DNA of 64,000 bases from Bacillus andreraoultii (GTDB lineage: Bacteria; Bacillota; Bacilli; Bacillales; Caldibacillaceae), in NCBI RefSeq assembly GCF_001244735.1, contig NZ_LN868937.1:686707-750706 (forward strand), read 5' to 3'. Under the pieces are notes generated by a model. That model searched no databases. It was not told the origin of the DNA and saw only the letters and a program-made list of their open reading frames with translations. Each line of letters opens with the position of its first letter. Position 1 is the stretch's first letter. The translations under genes and the position numbers were made by a program. This document shows, one piece after another, positions 1-10,503 of the stretch.

Positions 1-1386
1 GTTGTTGAGATTTTTCCATCTTCCCGAGATGAGCATTGTATACGGGTAGAATTTTTCGGGGATGAAATTGATCGCATTCGTGAAGTTGATGCGTTGACCG
101 GTGAAATTATAGGAGATCGCGAACATGTGGCCATTTATCCTGCATCTCACTATGTTACGAGAGAAGAGAAAATGCGAGTTGCGATAAAAAATATTGAACA
201 AGAACTACAAGAACGTTTGAAAGAACTCCGTGAGCAAAATAAGTTACTAGAAGCACAACGTTTGGAACAGCGTACAAATTATGATTTAGAAATGATGCGG
301 GAGATGGGTTTTTGTTCTGGTATTGAAAATTACTCGCGCCACTTAACTTTACGTGAGGCAGGGGCAACACCCTATACATTGATTGACTATTTTCCTGATG
401 ATTTCTTAATCGTAGTCGATGAGTCACATGTTACGATACCGCAAATTCGAGGGATGTATAACGGTGACCAAGCACGTAAAAACGTATTAGTTGAGCATGG
501 TTTTCGGTTACCATCCGCGCTCGATAACCGTCCATTACGCTTTGACGAATTTGAAAAGCATATAAACCAAATTGTTTATGTTTCAGCAACACCCGGGCCA
601 TATGAAATAGAGCATTGTCCGACCGTTGTAGAACAAATTATTCGGCCAACGGGATTGCTTGACCCGATTATCGAAGTGCGACCAATTAAAGGACAAATAG
701 ATGATTTATTTGGTGAGATTCAAGAGCGAATTAAGAAAAATGAACGTGTGTTAGTGACGACATTAACGAAAAAGATGTCTGAGGATTTAACCGATTATTT
801 GAAGGAATTAGGAATAAAAGTTCAATATTTACATTCGGAAATAAAAACGTTAGAACGAATTGAGATTATTCGGGATTTACGGTTAGGAAAATATGATGTT
901 CTTGTTGGTATTAACCTGTTACGGGAAGGGTTAGATATTCCGGAAGTGTCCCTCGTAGCAATATTAGATGCAGATAAAGAAGGTTTCTTACGTTCGGAAC
1001 GTTCGCTCATTCAAACGATTGGGCGTGCGGCGCGAAATGCGAACGGAATGGTAATTATGTATGCAGATCGAATTACGGGATCGATGGAAATTGCGATTAA
1101 GGAAACAAAGCGGCGCCGGAAAATTCAAGAAGACTACAATAAAAAACATGGGATTACACCGAAAACGATTCAAAAAGAAATTCATGATGTGATTCGCGCA
1201 ACACAAGTAGCTGACGATCAAGAAGAAAATAAAGGTACAGTGAAATATGAAAAATTGTCTAAGAAAGAACGAGAGAAATTAATCCAAAAATTAGAAGTAG
1301 AAATGAAGGAAGCGGCCAAAGCACTTGATTTTGAACGCGCAGCAGAATTAAGGGATTTAGTTTTAGAGTTGAAAGCAGAAAGGTGA
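1..1386 (+). CDS. uvrB: UvrABC excinuclease subunit B (5' end outside window)
   Basis: This is the C-terminal 461 codons of UvrB, the helicase-like damage-verification subunit of nucleotide excision repair, which is loaded by UvrA and then recruits UvrC. The reading frame is open from base 1, so the true start lies upstream; the family is about 660 residues, so roughly 200 N-terminal residues with the Walker A motif are missing. Visible are the DESH box, the helicase motif region with QTIGRAARN, and the C-terminal UVR coiled-coil (about the last 40 residues, with [10 protein letters not shown]) that contacts UvrC. The stop is followed 7 bases later by uvrA, so the two are co-transcribed as in B. 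subtilis. Identification is secure. Confidence 0.98.
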   Translation, partial: VVEIFPSSRDEHCIRVEFFGDEIDRIREVDALTGEIIGDREHVAIYPASHYVTREEKMRVAIKNIEQELQERLKELREQNKLLEAQRLEQRTNYDLEMMREMGFCSGIENYSRHLTLREAGATPYTLIDYFPDDFLIVVDESHVTIPQIRGMYNGDQARKNVLVEHGFRLPSALDNRPLRFDEFEKHINQIVYVSATPGPYEIEHCPTVVEQIIRPTGLLDPIIEVRPIKGQIDDLFGEIQERIKKNERVLVTTLTKKMSEDLTDYLKELGIKVQYLHSEIKTLERIEIIRDLRLGKYDVLVGINLLREGLDIPEVSLVAILDADKEGFLRSERSLIQTIGRAARNANGMVIMYADRITGSMEIAIKETKRRRKIQEDYNKKHGITPKTIQKEIHDVIRATQVADDQEENKGTVKYEKLSKKEREKLIQKLEVEMKEAAKALDFERAAELRDLVLELKAER

Positions 1387-1393
1387 CGGTCTA

Positions 1394-4270
1394 ATGAAAG
1401 ATGAAATCATTGTAAGAGGTGCCCGGACGAATAATTTACAAAATATTGATGTCAATATTCCTCGTAATCAATTAGTTGTATTAACTGGATTATCTGGCTC
1501 GGGTAAGTCTTCTTTAGCATTTGATACAATTTACGCAGAAGGGCAACGTCGCTATGTCGAGTCTCTATCTGCTTATGCACGGCAATTTTTAGGACAAATG
1601 GATAAACCAGATGTTGATTCGATTGAAGGATTGTCACCTGCGATTTCTATTGACCAAAAGACAACAAGCCGAAACCCTCGCTCGACAGTTGGTACAGTTA
1701 CTGAAATATATGACTATTTACGTTTACTTTATGCACGAATTGGGCATCCAATCTGTCCGATTCACGGTATAGAAATTACGTCGCAAACGATTCAACAAAT
1801 GGTCGACCGAATATTGGAATACCCTGAACGAACTCGAATACAAGTGTTAGCCCCAGTTGTATCGGGAAGAAAAGGAGCTCACGTAAAGGTACTTGAAGAT
1901 ATTAAAAAACAAGGTTTCGTCCGTGTTCGTGTGAATGGGGAAATGCAAGACTTAGCTGAAGAAATTGAATTAGATAAAAATAAAAAACACTCGATAGATG
2001 TCGTTGTTGACCGAATTATTGTAAAAGACGGTGTTCAAGCACGTCTTACCGATTCGTTAGAGACAGCATTGAAATTAGGAGAAGGTCGGGTTGTGATCGA
2101 TGTAATTGGTCAAGAAGAATTGCTTTTTAGTGAATTGCATGCTTGTCCATACTGTGGTTTTTCTATTGGCGAATTAGAGCCAAGAATGTTTTCATTTAAT
2201 AGTCCATTTGGTGCTTGTCCTGATTGTGATGGTATCGGTTCGAAATTAGAAGTGGATCTTGATTTAGTCATTCCCGATAAGAATTTATCTTTAAAGGAAG
2301 GCGCGATTGCACCATGGGAACCGATTAGTTCACAATATTACCCACAGTTATTGCAATCTGTTTGCGAGCATTACGGGATTGATATGGACGTTCCAGTAAA
2401 TGACATTCCCGAACATTTAATGGATAAAATTTTATACGGATCTGATGGTGAACTTATTCATTTTCATTATGAGAATGATTTTGGGATGATTCGGGATACG
2501 GATATTGAATTTGAAGGGGTTGTTCATAATATTGAGCGACGTTTTCGAGAATCCACGTCTGATTACACGAGAGAACAAATGGAAAAATATATGGCACAAA
2601 GTCATTGTCCAACATGTAAAGGATATCGGTTAAAAAAAGAAACGTTAGCTGTGAAAGTGAATGACCTTCATATTGGTGAAGTGACTCAATTATCGATTCA
2701 AGAGGCACTCAACTTTTTCGCTTCCCTAGAATTGAGTGAAAAAGAGCAAAATATCGCCCGATTAATTTTACGCGAAATTCATGAACGCCTTGGCTTCCTC
2801 GTAAATGTCGGATTGGACTATTTAACATTAAGTCGTTCGGCTGGAACACTTTCTGGTGGGGAGGCGCAGCGAATTCGGTTAGCAACACAAATTGGTTCGC
2901 AACTTACTGGTGTTCTTTATATATTAGATGAGCCTTCAATTGGGTTACATCAACGCGATAATGATAAATTAATTGATACGATGAAACATATGCGTGATCT
3001 TGGGAATACATTAATTGTCGTTGAGCATGATGAAGATACGATGCTTGCGGCGGATTACTTAATTGATGTTGGACCAGGTGCTGGTGTACACGGGGGGACA
3101 ATTGTTTCCGCTGGTACCCCGAATGAAGTGATGCAAGATTCAAATTCATTAACAGGGCAATATTTAGCTGGGAAAAAATTTATTCCATTACCTCAAGAGC
3201 GGCGTAAAGGAAATGGACAATTCATTGAAGTTGTTGGTGGTAAAGAAAATAACTTGAAAAATATTCGAGTGAAATTCCCACTCGGTACATTTATTGCGAT
3301 TACTGGTGTTTCAGGATCTGGAAAGAGTACATTAGTAAATGAAATTTTATATAAAGGATTAGCACAAAAGTTAAATCGAGCAAAGGTAAGACCTGGTAAG
3401 CATAAAGAAATTAAAGGGATTGAAAACTTAGAGAAAGTGATTGATATTGACCAGTCACCAATTGGTCGAACTCCGAGATCGAATCCAGCAACGTACACGG
3501 GTGTCTTTGATGATATTCGCGATGTGTTTGCGGCAACAAATGAAGCGAAAATTCGGGGCTACAAAAAGGGTCGATTTAGTTTTAATGTAAAAGGTGGTCG
3601 TTGTGAGGCATGTAAAGGGGATGGCATTATAAAAATTGAAATGCATTTCCTCCCTGACGTTTACGTACCATGTGAAGTTTGTCATGGACACCGTTATAAC
3701 CGGGAAACGCTCGAAGTGAAATATAAAGGGAAAAATATATCTGACGTCCTTGATATGACGATTGAAGATGCATTAGAGTTTTTTACAAACATCCCAAAAA
3801 TTAAACGGAAACTACAGACAATCTATGATGTTGGTCTCGGCTATATGAAACTTGGTCAACCGGCTACAACACTATCAGGTGGGGAAGCTCAACGGGTAAA
3901 ACTTGCCTCTGAACTTCATCGTCGTTCGAATGGACGTAGTTTATACATTTTAGACGAACCGACAACAGGCCTTCACGTAGAAGATATCGCTCGACTATTG
4001 GATGTATTACAACGACTTGTAGATAATGGTGACACGGTCGTCGTTATTGAACATAATTTGGATGTTATAAAAGCGGCAGATTATATTGTTGACCTTGGTC
4101 CTGAAGGTGGCGATCGTGGTGGTACGGTAATCGCCAAAGGTACCCCTGAGCAAGTAGCTGAAACGGATGGATCGTACACGGGATATTATTTGAAACGAAT
4201 TATTGACCGTGACCGTGAACGAATGAAAAAGATAATTCAAGAAAAAGAAGAACAAGTTATTGAACAATAG
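1394..4270 (+). CDS. uvrA: UvrABC excinuclease subunit A
   Basis: UvrA is the ATP-dependent DNA damage sensor of nucleotide excision repair. The 958 residues match the usual family length of about 940-960. Two ABC ATPase modules are present: GLSGSGKSS near residue 35 and GVSGSGKST near residue 640, each followed by an LSGGEAQR signature and a DEP box ([18 protein letters not shown]). CPYCG/CPDC and CEAC/CEVC cysteine pairs form the expected zinc modules. The ATG start lies 7 bases after uvrB, close to the end of uvrB where its ribosome site must sit. No frame disruption is seen. Confidence 0.98.
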   Translation: MKDEIIVRGARTNNLQNIDVNIPRNQLVVLTGLSGSGKSSLAFDTIYAEGQRRYVESLSAYARQFLGQMDKPDVDSIEGLSPAISIDQKTTSRNPRSTVGTVTEIYDYLRLLYARIGHPICPIHGIEITSQTIQQMVDRILEYPERTRIQVLAPVVSGRKGAHVKVLEDIKKQGFVRVRVNGEMQDLAEEIELDKNKKHSIDVVVDRIIVKDGVQARLTDSLETALKLGEGRVVIDVIGQEELLFSELHACPYCGFSIGELEPRMFSFNSPFGACPDCDGIGSKLEVDLDLVIPDKNLSLKEGAIAPWEPISSQYYPQLLQSVCEHYGIDMDVPVNDIPEHLMDKILYGSDGELIHFHYENDFGMIRDTDIEFEGVVHNIERRFRESTSDYTREQMEKYMAQSHCPTCKGYRLKKETLAVKVNDLHIGEVTQLSIQEALNFFASLELSEKEQNIARLILREIHERLGFLVNVGLDYLTLSRSAGTLSGGEAQRIRLATQIGSQLTGVLYILDEPSIGLHQRDNDKLIDTMKHMRDLGNTLIVVEHDEDTMLAADYLIDVGPGAGVHGGTIVSAGTPNEVMQDSNSLTGQYLAGKKFIPLPQERRKGNGQFIEVVGGKENNLKNIRVKFPLGTFIAITGVSGSGKSTLVNEILYKGLAQKLNRAKVRPGKHKEIKGIENLEKVIDIDQSPIGRTPRSNPATYTGVFDDIRDVFAATNEAKIRGYKKGRFSFNVKGGRCEACKGDGIIKIEMHFLPDVYVPCEVCHGHRYNRETLEVKYKGKNISDVLDMTIEDALEFFTNIPKIKRKLQTIYDVGLGYMKLGQPATTLSGGEAQRVKLASELHRRSNGRSLYILDEPTTGLHVEDIARLLDVLQRLVDNGDTVVVIEHNLDVIKAADYIVDLGPEGGDRGGTVIAKGTPEQVAETDGSYTGYYLKRIIDRDRERMKKIIQEKEEQVIEQ

Positions 4271-4278
4271 TACTTTTT

Positions 4279-4325
4279 AAGCTGGAAGTGAAAGAGAGAT
4301 CCTCAATACATTCCGGCTTTTTTTA
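4279..4325 (+). terminator. probable terminator after uvrBA
   Basis: AAGCTGGAA and TTCCGGCTT form a 9-bp stem with one G-U pair around a long loop, followed by a run of T. It is weak because the loop is about 23 nt, but it sits directly after the uvrA stop. Confidence 0.5.
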
Positions 4326-4465
4326 TATTTTGGTCGAGAAAAGATGAGAAGTTTCAGCGTATGAACTGAAAAATAACTGTTCCTTGGCAAAAAGTATTGA
4401 AACTTTTTCAAATTTATTTCGTAAACAAAATAAGACGATTTGATAAGGAAAGGAATGTGAAAGCT

Positions 4466-5590
4466 GTGAAAGAAGAACGAAAGAAAATATTAGGAATGGT
4501 AAAGAATGGTCAAATTTCTATTGAAGAAGCTGAAAAACTATTAGAAGAACTTGAAAAAATAGAAACGGTGATAAAAGAGAACGATAACAACCAAGCAAGT
4601 GAACTCGCAGCGATTGAGGAGTTTGAATCCAGTCATAAATATAGTGATACGAATGATCAAGGAACAAACTATTCGAAGTCGTCTAATTTTGCAAAAGAAG
4701 CGAAAGAAACGTTATTTAATTTATTTGAAGGGGCTAAGAAAAAATTAAAGGAAATGGATTTAGACTTCCATCATTCTGTAAATGTATCCCATGTTTTTCA
4801 ACAAAACGCCGCGGATTTTAATGATATTTTTGTCGAAATCCCAAATGGCTCCGTTCAAGTTTCGGTTTGGGATCATACCGATGTTCGAGTTGAGTGTGAA
4901 GGGAAAGTATATCGTGAAGAAGATCCAATTTCGGGAAAAGAGCGGTTTTTAAACAATATTGAATTTGTTGTAGACGAAAAGGGATTGACATTCTTATCAA
5001 AAGAGAAATTTATGAAAGTTGATACGAAAATTTACGTACCACAACGAGAGTACGCGAAAGTATATGTGAAAGTTTTTAATGGTTCAATTATGGGCGAGTC
5101 GGTAAATAGTAAGAAATTTAATGTGCAAACATCGAATGGTCAAATGCGTTTATCCGGTTGTGTTGGTGAGACAGCAGATCTAGAAACGGCAAATGGATCG
5201 ATTACACTAACACAATGCGCAATCCAAAAGTTAGAGACAGAAACAGTGAACGGGAAAATAACAATTGATGGCCAATATGAAGAGGTAGAGGCAGAATCCA
5301 TTAGCGGTGCCATTCATGTGTATGCGAAAGATGAAGGCTTGAAATCTGCTAAACTTTCCAGTGGTACAGGTGGCATACAAATGTATGTTGTGAAAGGTTT
5401 GCCAATGAGCGGTGAAATTAAATCGAACTTTGGTAACGTTACTGTTAATATTGAAAACTTGTACAAGATTGATGAAAGTAAAGAAATGATTCAAAAAACA
5501 ATCAAGTTTGATACAACAGCCGATTTGCATAATAAAGCCTATCTTTTTGCAGAATCAAAAACAGGTTCTGTTGTTGTAAAGCATTTCTAA
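4466..5590 (+). CDS. yvlB: DUF4097-family protein (YvlB-like)
   Basis: This protein of about 374 residues has an N-terminal short helical segment (KEERKKILGMV...ISIEEAEKLLEELEK) typical of the SHOCT-like domain in YvlB. A charged linker follows, then a C-terminal beta-helix-like DUF4097 domain with repeated NGS/NGxI turns (NGSVQVSVWD, NGSIMGESV, NGQMRLSG, NGSITLTQ, NGKITIDG). In B. subtilis yvlB lies between uvrA and hprK, the same position as here. Its molecular role is unknown; in B. subtilis the locus is linked to cell-envelope stress. An upstream in-frame TTG at 4397 exists, but the GTG at 4466 (or 4457) follows the AAGGAAAGG ribosome site and matches the family N-terminus. The usual neighbours yvlC and yvlD are absent. 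Confidence 0.85.
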   Translation: MKEERKKILGMVKNGQISIEEAEKLLEELEKIETVIKENDNNQASELAAIEEFESSHKYSDTNDQGTNYSKSSNFAKEAKETLFNLFEGAKKKLKEMDLDFHHSVNVSHVFQQNAADFNDIFVEIPNGSVQVSVWDHTDVRVECEGKVYREEDPISGKERFLNNIEFVVDEKGLTFLSKEKFMKVDTKIYVPQREYAKVYVKVFNGSIMGESVNSKKFNVQTSNGQMRLSGCVGETADLETANGSITLTQCAIQKLETETVNGKITIDGQYEEVEAESISGAIHVYAKDEGLKSAKLSSGTGGIQMYVVKGLPMSGEIKSNFGNVTVNIENLYKIDESKEMIQKTIKFDTTADLHNKAYLFAESKTGSVVVKHF

Positions 5591-5659
5591 ATTCAAAGTT
5601 TTATGTCTAAACCGAGCACTCAAAGGATTTGCAGATGAAAATATCTAATAGGTTCGTTC

Positions 5660-5690
5660 GAAGTCCTTCCTTTAATTGGAGGGCTTCTTT
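5660..5690 (+). terminator. intrinsic terminator after yvlB
   Basis: GAAGTCCTTCC pairs with GGAGGGCTTC with one wobble pair, followed by a short T-rich stretch. It lies about 70 bases after the yvlB stop. Confidence 0.55.
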
Positions 5691-5713
5691 AAAAGATAAG
5701 AATTTCGCTATAC

Positions 5714-5738
5714 CCACAGTCTGAAATCTGTGGTTTTT
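5714..5738 (+). terminator. intrinsic terminator
   Basis: A perfect CCACAG/CTGTGG stem with an 8-nt loop is followed by TTTTT. It is the second terminator-like hairpin between yvlB and hprK and would isolate hprK from readthrough. Confidence 0.65.
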
Positions 5739-5778
5739 TAATGCGACCATACACACTCAATGACCGTTTCACCAATTT

Positions 5779-5870
5779 CTTTACCAATTTGGTTGTCTAT
5801 AGCCCTTGTAGATGCCCATTTCATCAAACTTCTAATCGGTTTGGTCGTCTATAACACTTTTAGAAGATTC
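5779..5870 (+). repeat. imperfect direct repeat before hprK
   Basis: Two degenerate copies of a segment beginning TTTGGTTGTCTATA / TTTGGTCGTCTATA and ending CTTNTAGA lie about 45 bases apart. No protein-coding signal with a ribosome site is seen between 5739 and 5998. The repeat may be a decayed remnant where yvlC and yvlD would normally be; this is inference. Confidence 0.35.
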
Positions 5871-5998
5871 GTTCATTCATACTGGATGAATAAAAGTGAT
5901 TTTTATTTGTCTCCTTTGTCTTCGTATGGAAAAATGGTAAAATGGAAAATACAGCAACACATGATTTACTAAATTAGGCTAAGTGAGGTAGTTCAATC

Positions 5999-6925
5999 AT
6001 GTCAAAGGTCACAATAAAAGATATTTTGGATAAATTTAAGTTGGAGTTGATTAGTGGGGAAGATGGAATCCATCGTCCTGTAACAGTGAGTGATATTTCA
6101 CGACCAGGTTTAGAAATGGCTGGTTTTTTTGATTATTATCCGGAAGACCGGTTACAATTATTAGGAATGACCGAACTTTCCTTCCTATCTAAGTTGAATG
6201 AAGAAGATAGAAAATTTCGGATGCAACGGCTTTGTACCGATGTGACTCCTGGAATTATTATTACTCGTGGTTTAGATGTGCCAGAGGAATTAATTGAGGC
6301 TTCTGAACGAGAAGCAGTTCCGGTTATGCGTTCACCATTAAAAACAACGCGTATGGTTAGTCAATTGACAAACTATTTAGAACTTAAGCTTGCACCAACC
6401 ATTGCGATTCATGGTGTACTTGTTGATGTTTATGGTGTTGGTGTACTTATTACTGGTCAAAGCGGTGTCGGAAAAAGTGAGACTGCACTAGAGTTAGTGA
6501 AAAGGGGCCACCGTCTTGTAGCAGACGATTGTGTAGAGATTCGCCAAGAAGACCAAGATAGTCTAGTTGGGAATGCTCCTCCATTAATTGAACATTTAGT
6601 GGAAATTCGCGGACTTGGAATTATAGATGTGATGACTTTATTCGGTGCAGGAGCAATTCGTTCCTATAAACGAATTACGATGTGTATCAATTTAGAAAAC
6701 TGGGATCAAACAAAACGTTATGATCGTCTAGGTTTGGATGAAGATACAATGAAAATTTTTGATGTTGAGATTCCAAAATTAACGGTACCGGTACGTCCAG
6801 GGAGAAACTTAGCCGTTATTATTGAAGTTGCAGCAATGAACTATCGGTTAAAACGGATGGGCGTCAACACGGCACAACAATTCACACAAAAATTGCAAGA
6901 AACCATTCGCGAACATGACGATTAA
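5999..6925 (+). CDS. hprK: HPr kinase/phosphorylase
   Basis: This bifunctional kinase/phosphorylase acts on Ser46 of HPr and Crh and is the sensor of carbon catabolite repression in Firmicutes. At 308 residues it is full length. The P-loop GQSGVGKS lies at about residues 152-159, followed by the HprK signature around [11 protein letters not shown]; the N-terminal half is the usual HprK N domain. ATG 5999 is preceded by a GTGAGG-type ribosome site. One substrate, Crh, is encoded at 27.8 kb in this window. In B. subtilis hprK is followed by lgt, yvoD and ppaX, the same order as here, but in this genome the hprK-lgt gap is unusually long (540 bases). Confidence 0.97.
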   Translation: MSKVTIKDILDKFKLELISGEDGIHRPVTVSDISRPGLEMAGFFDYYPEDRLQLLGMTELSFLSKLNEEDRKFRMQRLCTDVTPGIIITRGLDVPEELIEASEREAVPVMRSPLKTTRMVSQLTNYLELKLAPTIAIHGVLVDVYGVGVLITGQSGVGKSETALELVKRGHRLVADDCVEIRQEDQDSLVGNAPPLIEHLVEIRGLGIIDVMTLFGAGAIRSYKRITMCINLENWDQTKRYDRLGLDEDTMKIFDVEIPKLTVPVRPGRNLAVIIEVAAMNYRLKRMGVNTAQQFTQKLQETIREHDD

Positions 6926-7086
6926 TCGGACTGAAAAATAACTTAGGAAAGTAAATCTGAATATCTAAATATTCGAATAGCTCAATCTTACTATTCAAAT
7001 TTACTTGATCTAAATCATTTTAAAATAAATAGCCGTTTGCTACAATAAAATGAACACATAACAGTTTAGCTTTATTGTAGGGGTTC

Positions 7087-7106
7087 CCTTACTTCTATTA
7101 GTAAGG
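7087..7106. other. small perfect hairpin after hprK
   Basis: CCTTAC and GTAAGG form a perfect 6-bp stem with an 8-nt loop. It lies just before the MITE-like element and has no T-run, so its terminator function is uncertain. Confidence 0.35.
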
Positions 7107-7109
7107 AAT

Positions 7110-7231
7110 GGGGCTGTCCGAAAAGGGAATATCCCAAAAAATGTGAGAATCAAGAAAGTTGATATATCAAGGTTTTGAAACATGAAAAGAGGGCATCTAG
7201 AAATCAAAAATACGACTTTCTGGACAGTCCC
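7110..7231. mobile_element. MITE-like remnant with terminal inverted repeats
   Basis: The segment starts GGGGCTGTCCGAAAAG and ends with CTTTCTGGACAGTCCC. The reverse complement of the end reads GGGACTGTCCAGAAAG, so the ends are imperfect inverted repeats of about 16 bp enclosing 122 bp. This end type is common among DDE insertion sequences of Bacilli. AAT flanks both sides and may be a 3-bp target duplication. It has no coding capacity, so it is a non-autonomous or decayed copy. Confidence 0.5.
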
Positions 7232-7258
7232 AATGAATATAAAATAACGAAACAATTC

Positions 7259-7382
7259 AGAGGGGGGCTTCAACCCCCGACTGAAATAGAGGAACTCGGG
7301 ACTTGTGGCGCCACAATAGTATGACAGTCTGAGTGACCAACATCGTGTTGGCCTACAGCCTCTGGTGAACACCACGATTTTT
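7259..7382 (+). ncRNA. compact multi-hairpin element, possible structured RNA
   Basis: This GC-richer island in the hprK-lgt gap contains closely packed stems: GGGGG-CTTCAA-CCCCC at about 7260-7277, a GTGGCGCCAC palindrome near 7306-7315, a perfect CCAACA-TCG-TGTTGG hairpin near 7339, and a GGTG-AA-CACC stem near 7364. There is no open frame with a ribosome site. Candidates are an IS200/IS605-associated omega RNA or stand-alone HEARO-type RNA, or a decayed element end. The class is a guess; the structure is directly visible. Confidence 0.4.
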
Positions 7383-7465
7383 CAGAAGAAGCTCATCTGC
7401 AGATTTAAGAAAAATTGGGCGTAAACGTGGTTTGGTGCATTTGATTATGAGGAGTTGTTGGTATT

Positions 7466-8275
7466 ATGCTTTATGCAATTGAACCTTTAAACCCAATTGC
7501 AGTTGATTTTGGTCCGTTCACAATACGTTGGTACGGAGTCATTATCGCATTTGGTATCGTAGTCGCTTATTTATTAGCAAACCGAGAAGGAAAAAAACGG
7601 GGTTTCCCTGATGAATTATTTGCTGATCTTCTACTTTGGGCGATTCCAATTTCGATTATATGTGCGAGAATCTACTATGTTATTTTTGAATGGGAGTATT
7701 ACGCATTAAATCCAATTAAAATCATTGCCATTTGGGAAGGTGGCATTGCGATTCACGGTGCACTGATTGGTGCAGTTGTTACAGCCATCGTTTTCTGTCG
7801 GAAGCGAAATATTTCTTTTTGGAAGCTAGCAGATATTGCGGCACCAAGTTTGATTATTGCTCAAGCGATTGGTCGTTGGGGAAACTTTATGAATCAAGAA
7901 GCACACGGTGGAGAAGTGACACGCCAATTTTTGGAAAATCTTCATTTACCAAATTTTATTATTGACCAAATGTATATTAAAGGTACATACTACCATCCGA
8001 CCTTTTTATATGAGTCGTTATGGAATATCGTCGGATTCATCATTTTACTTCTTTTACGACGGTTAAATTTAAAACAAGGTGAAATTTTCTTATGTTATGC
8101 AATATGGTATTCGATTGGGCGATATTTTATTGAAGGATTACGGACAGATAGTTTATATTTATTCGATACAAATATCCGTGTGGCCCAGCTTATTTCCATC
8201 ACCATTATTGGTGTAGCACTTATCATTGCCGTCCTAAGAAGACGGAAAAATAATGTACCTCGTTATTTAGATTAA
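7466..8275 (+). CDS. lgt: prolipoprotein diacylglyceryl transferase
   Basis: Lgt transfers diacylglycerol from phosphatidylglycerol to the lipobox cysteine of prolipoproteins in the membrane. The 269 residues contain about seven hydrophobic segments. The family signature is seen as [15 protein letters not shown] around residues 137-151, and the HGALIG stretch lies before it, near residue 97. ATG 7466 has an AGGAG site 10 bases upstream. It leads a run with yvoD, ppaX and yvoF. Confidence 0.97.
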   Translation: MLYAIEPLNPIAVDFGPFTIRWYGVIIAFGIVVAYLLANREGKKRGFPDELFADLLLWAIPISIICARIYYVIFEWEYYALNPIKIIAIWEGGIAIHGALIGAVVTAIVFCRKRNISFWKLADIAAPSLIIAQAIGRWGNFMNQEAHGGEVTRQFLENLHLPNFIIDQMYIKGTYYHPTFLYESLWNIVGFIILLLLRRLNLKQGEIFLCYAIWYSIGRYFIEGLRTDSLYLFDTNIRVAQLISITIIGVALIIAVLRRRKNNVPRYLD

Positions 8276-8363
8276 TTGGTTCGATTTTGAATCGTATTTG
8301 AACAAAGGGAATGCGCTAGACTTTCAGAGTGATTTGTTAGAGCACCAATAAAGGGGGAGTCGA

Positions 8364-9320
8364 TTGTTGGTTGATTCTGTAAAACAAGGTCTTTTGAATG
8401 GGTTACGAACGACGTGGACTTTAGGGAAAATTATTTTTCCAATAACATTAATTGTCTCGCTTTTGCAATATACACCTATTCTACCATGGTTATTTGAAAA
8501 AGTTGCCCCATTTATGTCGATTCTCGGCCTACCAGGGGAGGCGGCAATTCCCCTCGTATTAGGAAATCTATTAAACTTGTACGCAGCAATCGGTGGGATT
8601 TTGACATTAGAGCTAACGGTGAAAGAAGTCTTTATTATTGCCATCATGTTAAGTTTTTCTCATAATCTCTTAATTGAAACAAGTGTAGCTTTAAAATCTG
8701 GTGTGAAATTATGGGTCATTTTAGCAGTGCGTATTGGTTTAGCGATATTGGCAGCAATTGTCATGAACCTCTTATGGCAAGGTGGGGGAGAAATCGCAAA
8801 ATATGGGCTTGTTTCTGCAAGTGAAACGTCTCCAGTTGGGATAGGGGCTATTTTTTTAACGGGTCTACAAAAAGCTATATTAGGGATACTTCAGTTAGCA
8901 ATGATTGTCATACCACTTATGATTGCAATCCAAATTTTAAAAGACTTGAAGTGGCTTGATATGTTCACGAAATGGATGGGTCCTGTGACACGTGTCCTTG
9001 GTATGAAGGAAAATACTGCATTAGTTTTGACAGCTGGACTTGTATTTGGCCTCGCATATGGTGCAGGGGTGCTTTTGCAGGCGGTAAAGGAAGATGGTGT
9101 TTCGAAAAAAGATACAACATTGGCTTTTATTTTCCTTGTTGCTTGTCATGCTGTTGTTGAAGATACATTAATTTTTGTCCCACTAGGTATACCGGTATTA
9201 CCATTATTCCTCATTCGACTTTGTACAGCAATTATACTTACTTTAATTGTAGGGAGAATTTGGAACCGTGTAGAGACTATTGTGAAAAGAAAGGAAATGC
9301 ATTATGAAACAAAATATTGA
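8364..9320 (+). CDS. yvoD: nucleoside-recognition (Gate) domain membrane protein, YvoD-like
   Basis: This 318-residue integral membrane protein has two related halves, each with the nucleoside-recognition/Gate pattern (PWLFEKVAPFMSILGLPGEAA in the first half, KWMGPVTRVLGMKENTA in the second). The length and its position between lgt and ppaX match B. subtilis YvoD, whose function is unknown. The start is one of two adjacent TTG codons (8364 or 8367) preceded by AAGGGGGAG. It overlaps ppaX by 17 bases, indicating translational coupling. Confidence 0.85.
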   Translation: MLVDSVKQGLLNGLRTTWTLGKIIFPITLIVSLLQYTPILPWLFEKVAPFMSILGLPGEAAIPLVLGNLLNLYAAIGGILTLELTVKEVFIIAIMLSFSHNLLIETSVALKSGVKLWVILAVRIGLAILAAIVMNLLWQGGGEIAKYGLVSASETSPVGIGAIFLTGLQKAILGILQLAMIVIPLMIAIQILKDLKWLDMFTKWMGPVTRVLGMKENTALVLTAGLVFGLAYGAGVLLQAVKEDGVSKKDTTLAFIFLVACHAVVEDTLIFVPLGIPVLPLFLIRLCTAIILTLIVGRIWNRVETIVKRKEMHYETKY

Positions 9321-9951
9321 TACGATTCTATTTGATTTAGATGGAACATTAGTAAACACATACGAACTCATTTTGCAGTCTTTTCTTCATACATTTGAGC
9401 ATTTTGGCTTTCATCAATTCAAAAGAGAAGACTGTTATAAGTTTATTGGACCTACATTAATCGAATCTTTTTCTTCCATTGCACCGGATCAGGCAGAGGC
9501 GATGGTTGACTATTATAGAAAATTTAATAAAAGCCACCATGATGAGTTAGTTCAGGAATTCCCAGGCGTAAATGAGGCTATTCATACACTTTCAGAACAA
9601 GGGACGAAATTAGCTGTTGTTTCAACAAAAATGCGAGATACTGTATTAAAAGGATTAGAAAAGACGAATCTTCGTTCATATTTTCCAGTTGTCATTACAT
9701 TAGACGATGTGGAAAAGGCAAAACCAGATCCAGAACCACTATATAAAGCAATGAACATGTTACATGCAAATCCTGAAAAGACGTTGATGGTGGGAGATTC
9801 GTACCACGACATTCAAGGAGCAAAAAATGCCGGTGTTGGTTCTGTAGGTGTAACTTGGACGATTCAAGGGGAAGACTATTTAAAGAAATATAACCCAGAT
9901 TACTTAATTGGTGATATGAGGGAGTTATTGTCAATTGTTGGAGTGAAGTAA
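9304..9951 (+). CDS. ppaX: pyrophosphatase PpaX (HAD family)
   Basis: This HAD-superfamily phosphatase hydrolyses the pyrophosphate released when HprK phosphorylase acts on P-Ser-HPr. Its motifs are complete: FDLDGTL (nucleophile Asp at about residue 9), a Ser/Thr in VVSTKM, Lys in KAKPDPEP, and GDSYHD. The length of 215 residues is normal. The start overlaps the 3' end of yvoD. Linkage to hprK, with only lgt and yvoD between, supports the PpaX assignment over a generic phosphoglycolate phosphatase. Confidence 0.93.
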   Translation: MKQNIDTILFDLDGTLVNTYELILQSFLHTFEHFGFHQFKREDCYKFIGPTLIESFSSIAPDQAEAMVDYYRKFNKSHHDELVQEFPGVNEAIHTLSEQGTKLAVVSTKMRDTVLKGLEKTNLRSYFPVVITLDDVEKAKPDPEPLYKAMNMLHANPEKTLMVGDSYHDIQGAKNAGVGSVGVTWTIQGEDYLKKYNPDYLIGDMRELLSIVGVK

Positions 9952-9952
9952 T

Positions 9953-10471
9953 ATGCGACGGACGACTCGTTACCCAGTTAAAGAGGCAAATTCTTTATGG
10001 CAAATCTATAAGACTGTTTCGTTTTGGAAGGTACTAAAAAATACCGTTGTCATCCTAATTGCTCGTTACACTCCATTTGTTTCTTGGAAATTATGGATGT
10101 ACCGAAAATTATTAAAGATGAAAGTAGGCGATCGCACTGCTTTTGCCTTAATGGTTGTCCCAGATATTATGTTCCCGGAAAAAATAACGGTAGGTAAAAA
10201 CTCAATCATTGGTTACAACACAACAATTTTAGCCCATGAATATTTAATCGATGAATATCGTTTAGGGGAAGTAAAGATTGGTAATGAGGTTATGATTGGT
10301 GCGAACTCAACCATTTTACCTGGAGTTGAAATTGGTGATCGTGCCGTCGTTTCTGCGGGAACTCTAGTACATCGCGATGTTCCACCAGGTTCACTCGTTG
10401 GCGGAAATCCAATGCGAGTGATTTATACGAAGGAAGAAATGGAAAGAAGAAAACAACGTCCAGAATCGTAA
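9953..10471 (+). CDS. yvoF: hexapeptide-repeat acyltransferase, YvoF-like
   Basis: This 172-residue left-handed beta-helix acyltransferase has hexapeptide repeats from about residue 75 (KITVGKNSIIGYN, VKIGNEVMIGANSTILPGV, IGDRAVVSAGTLV), ending in the PPGSLVGGNPMRVI motif of the maltose O-acetyltransferase/LpxA-like family. The N-terminal 60 residues are basic and partly hydrophobic. The start lies 1 base after the ppaX stop. The substrate is unknown; the position matches B. subtilis yvoF. Confidence 0.85.
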   Translation: MRRTTRYPVKEANSLWQIYKTVSFWKVLKNTVVILIARYTPFVSWKLWMYRKLLKMKVGDRTAFALMVVPDIMFPEKITVGKNSIIGYNTTILAHEYLIDEYRLGEVKIGNEVMIGANSTILPGVEIGDRAVVSAGTLVHRDVPPGSLVGGNPMRVIYTKEEMERRKQRPES

Positions 10472-10503
10472 ATAAAATTTTTCGATCATGTTCATGTATG
10501 TAT

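Noticed and set aside
5760-5972. 70-codon ORF before hprK
   Set aside because: It has no ribosome site and is made of the degenerate direct repeat.
7040-7375. Minus-strand ORF of 111 codons in the hprK-lgt gap
   Set aside because: It spans the MITE-like remnant and the structured element, with no ribosome site or family resemblance.
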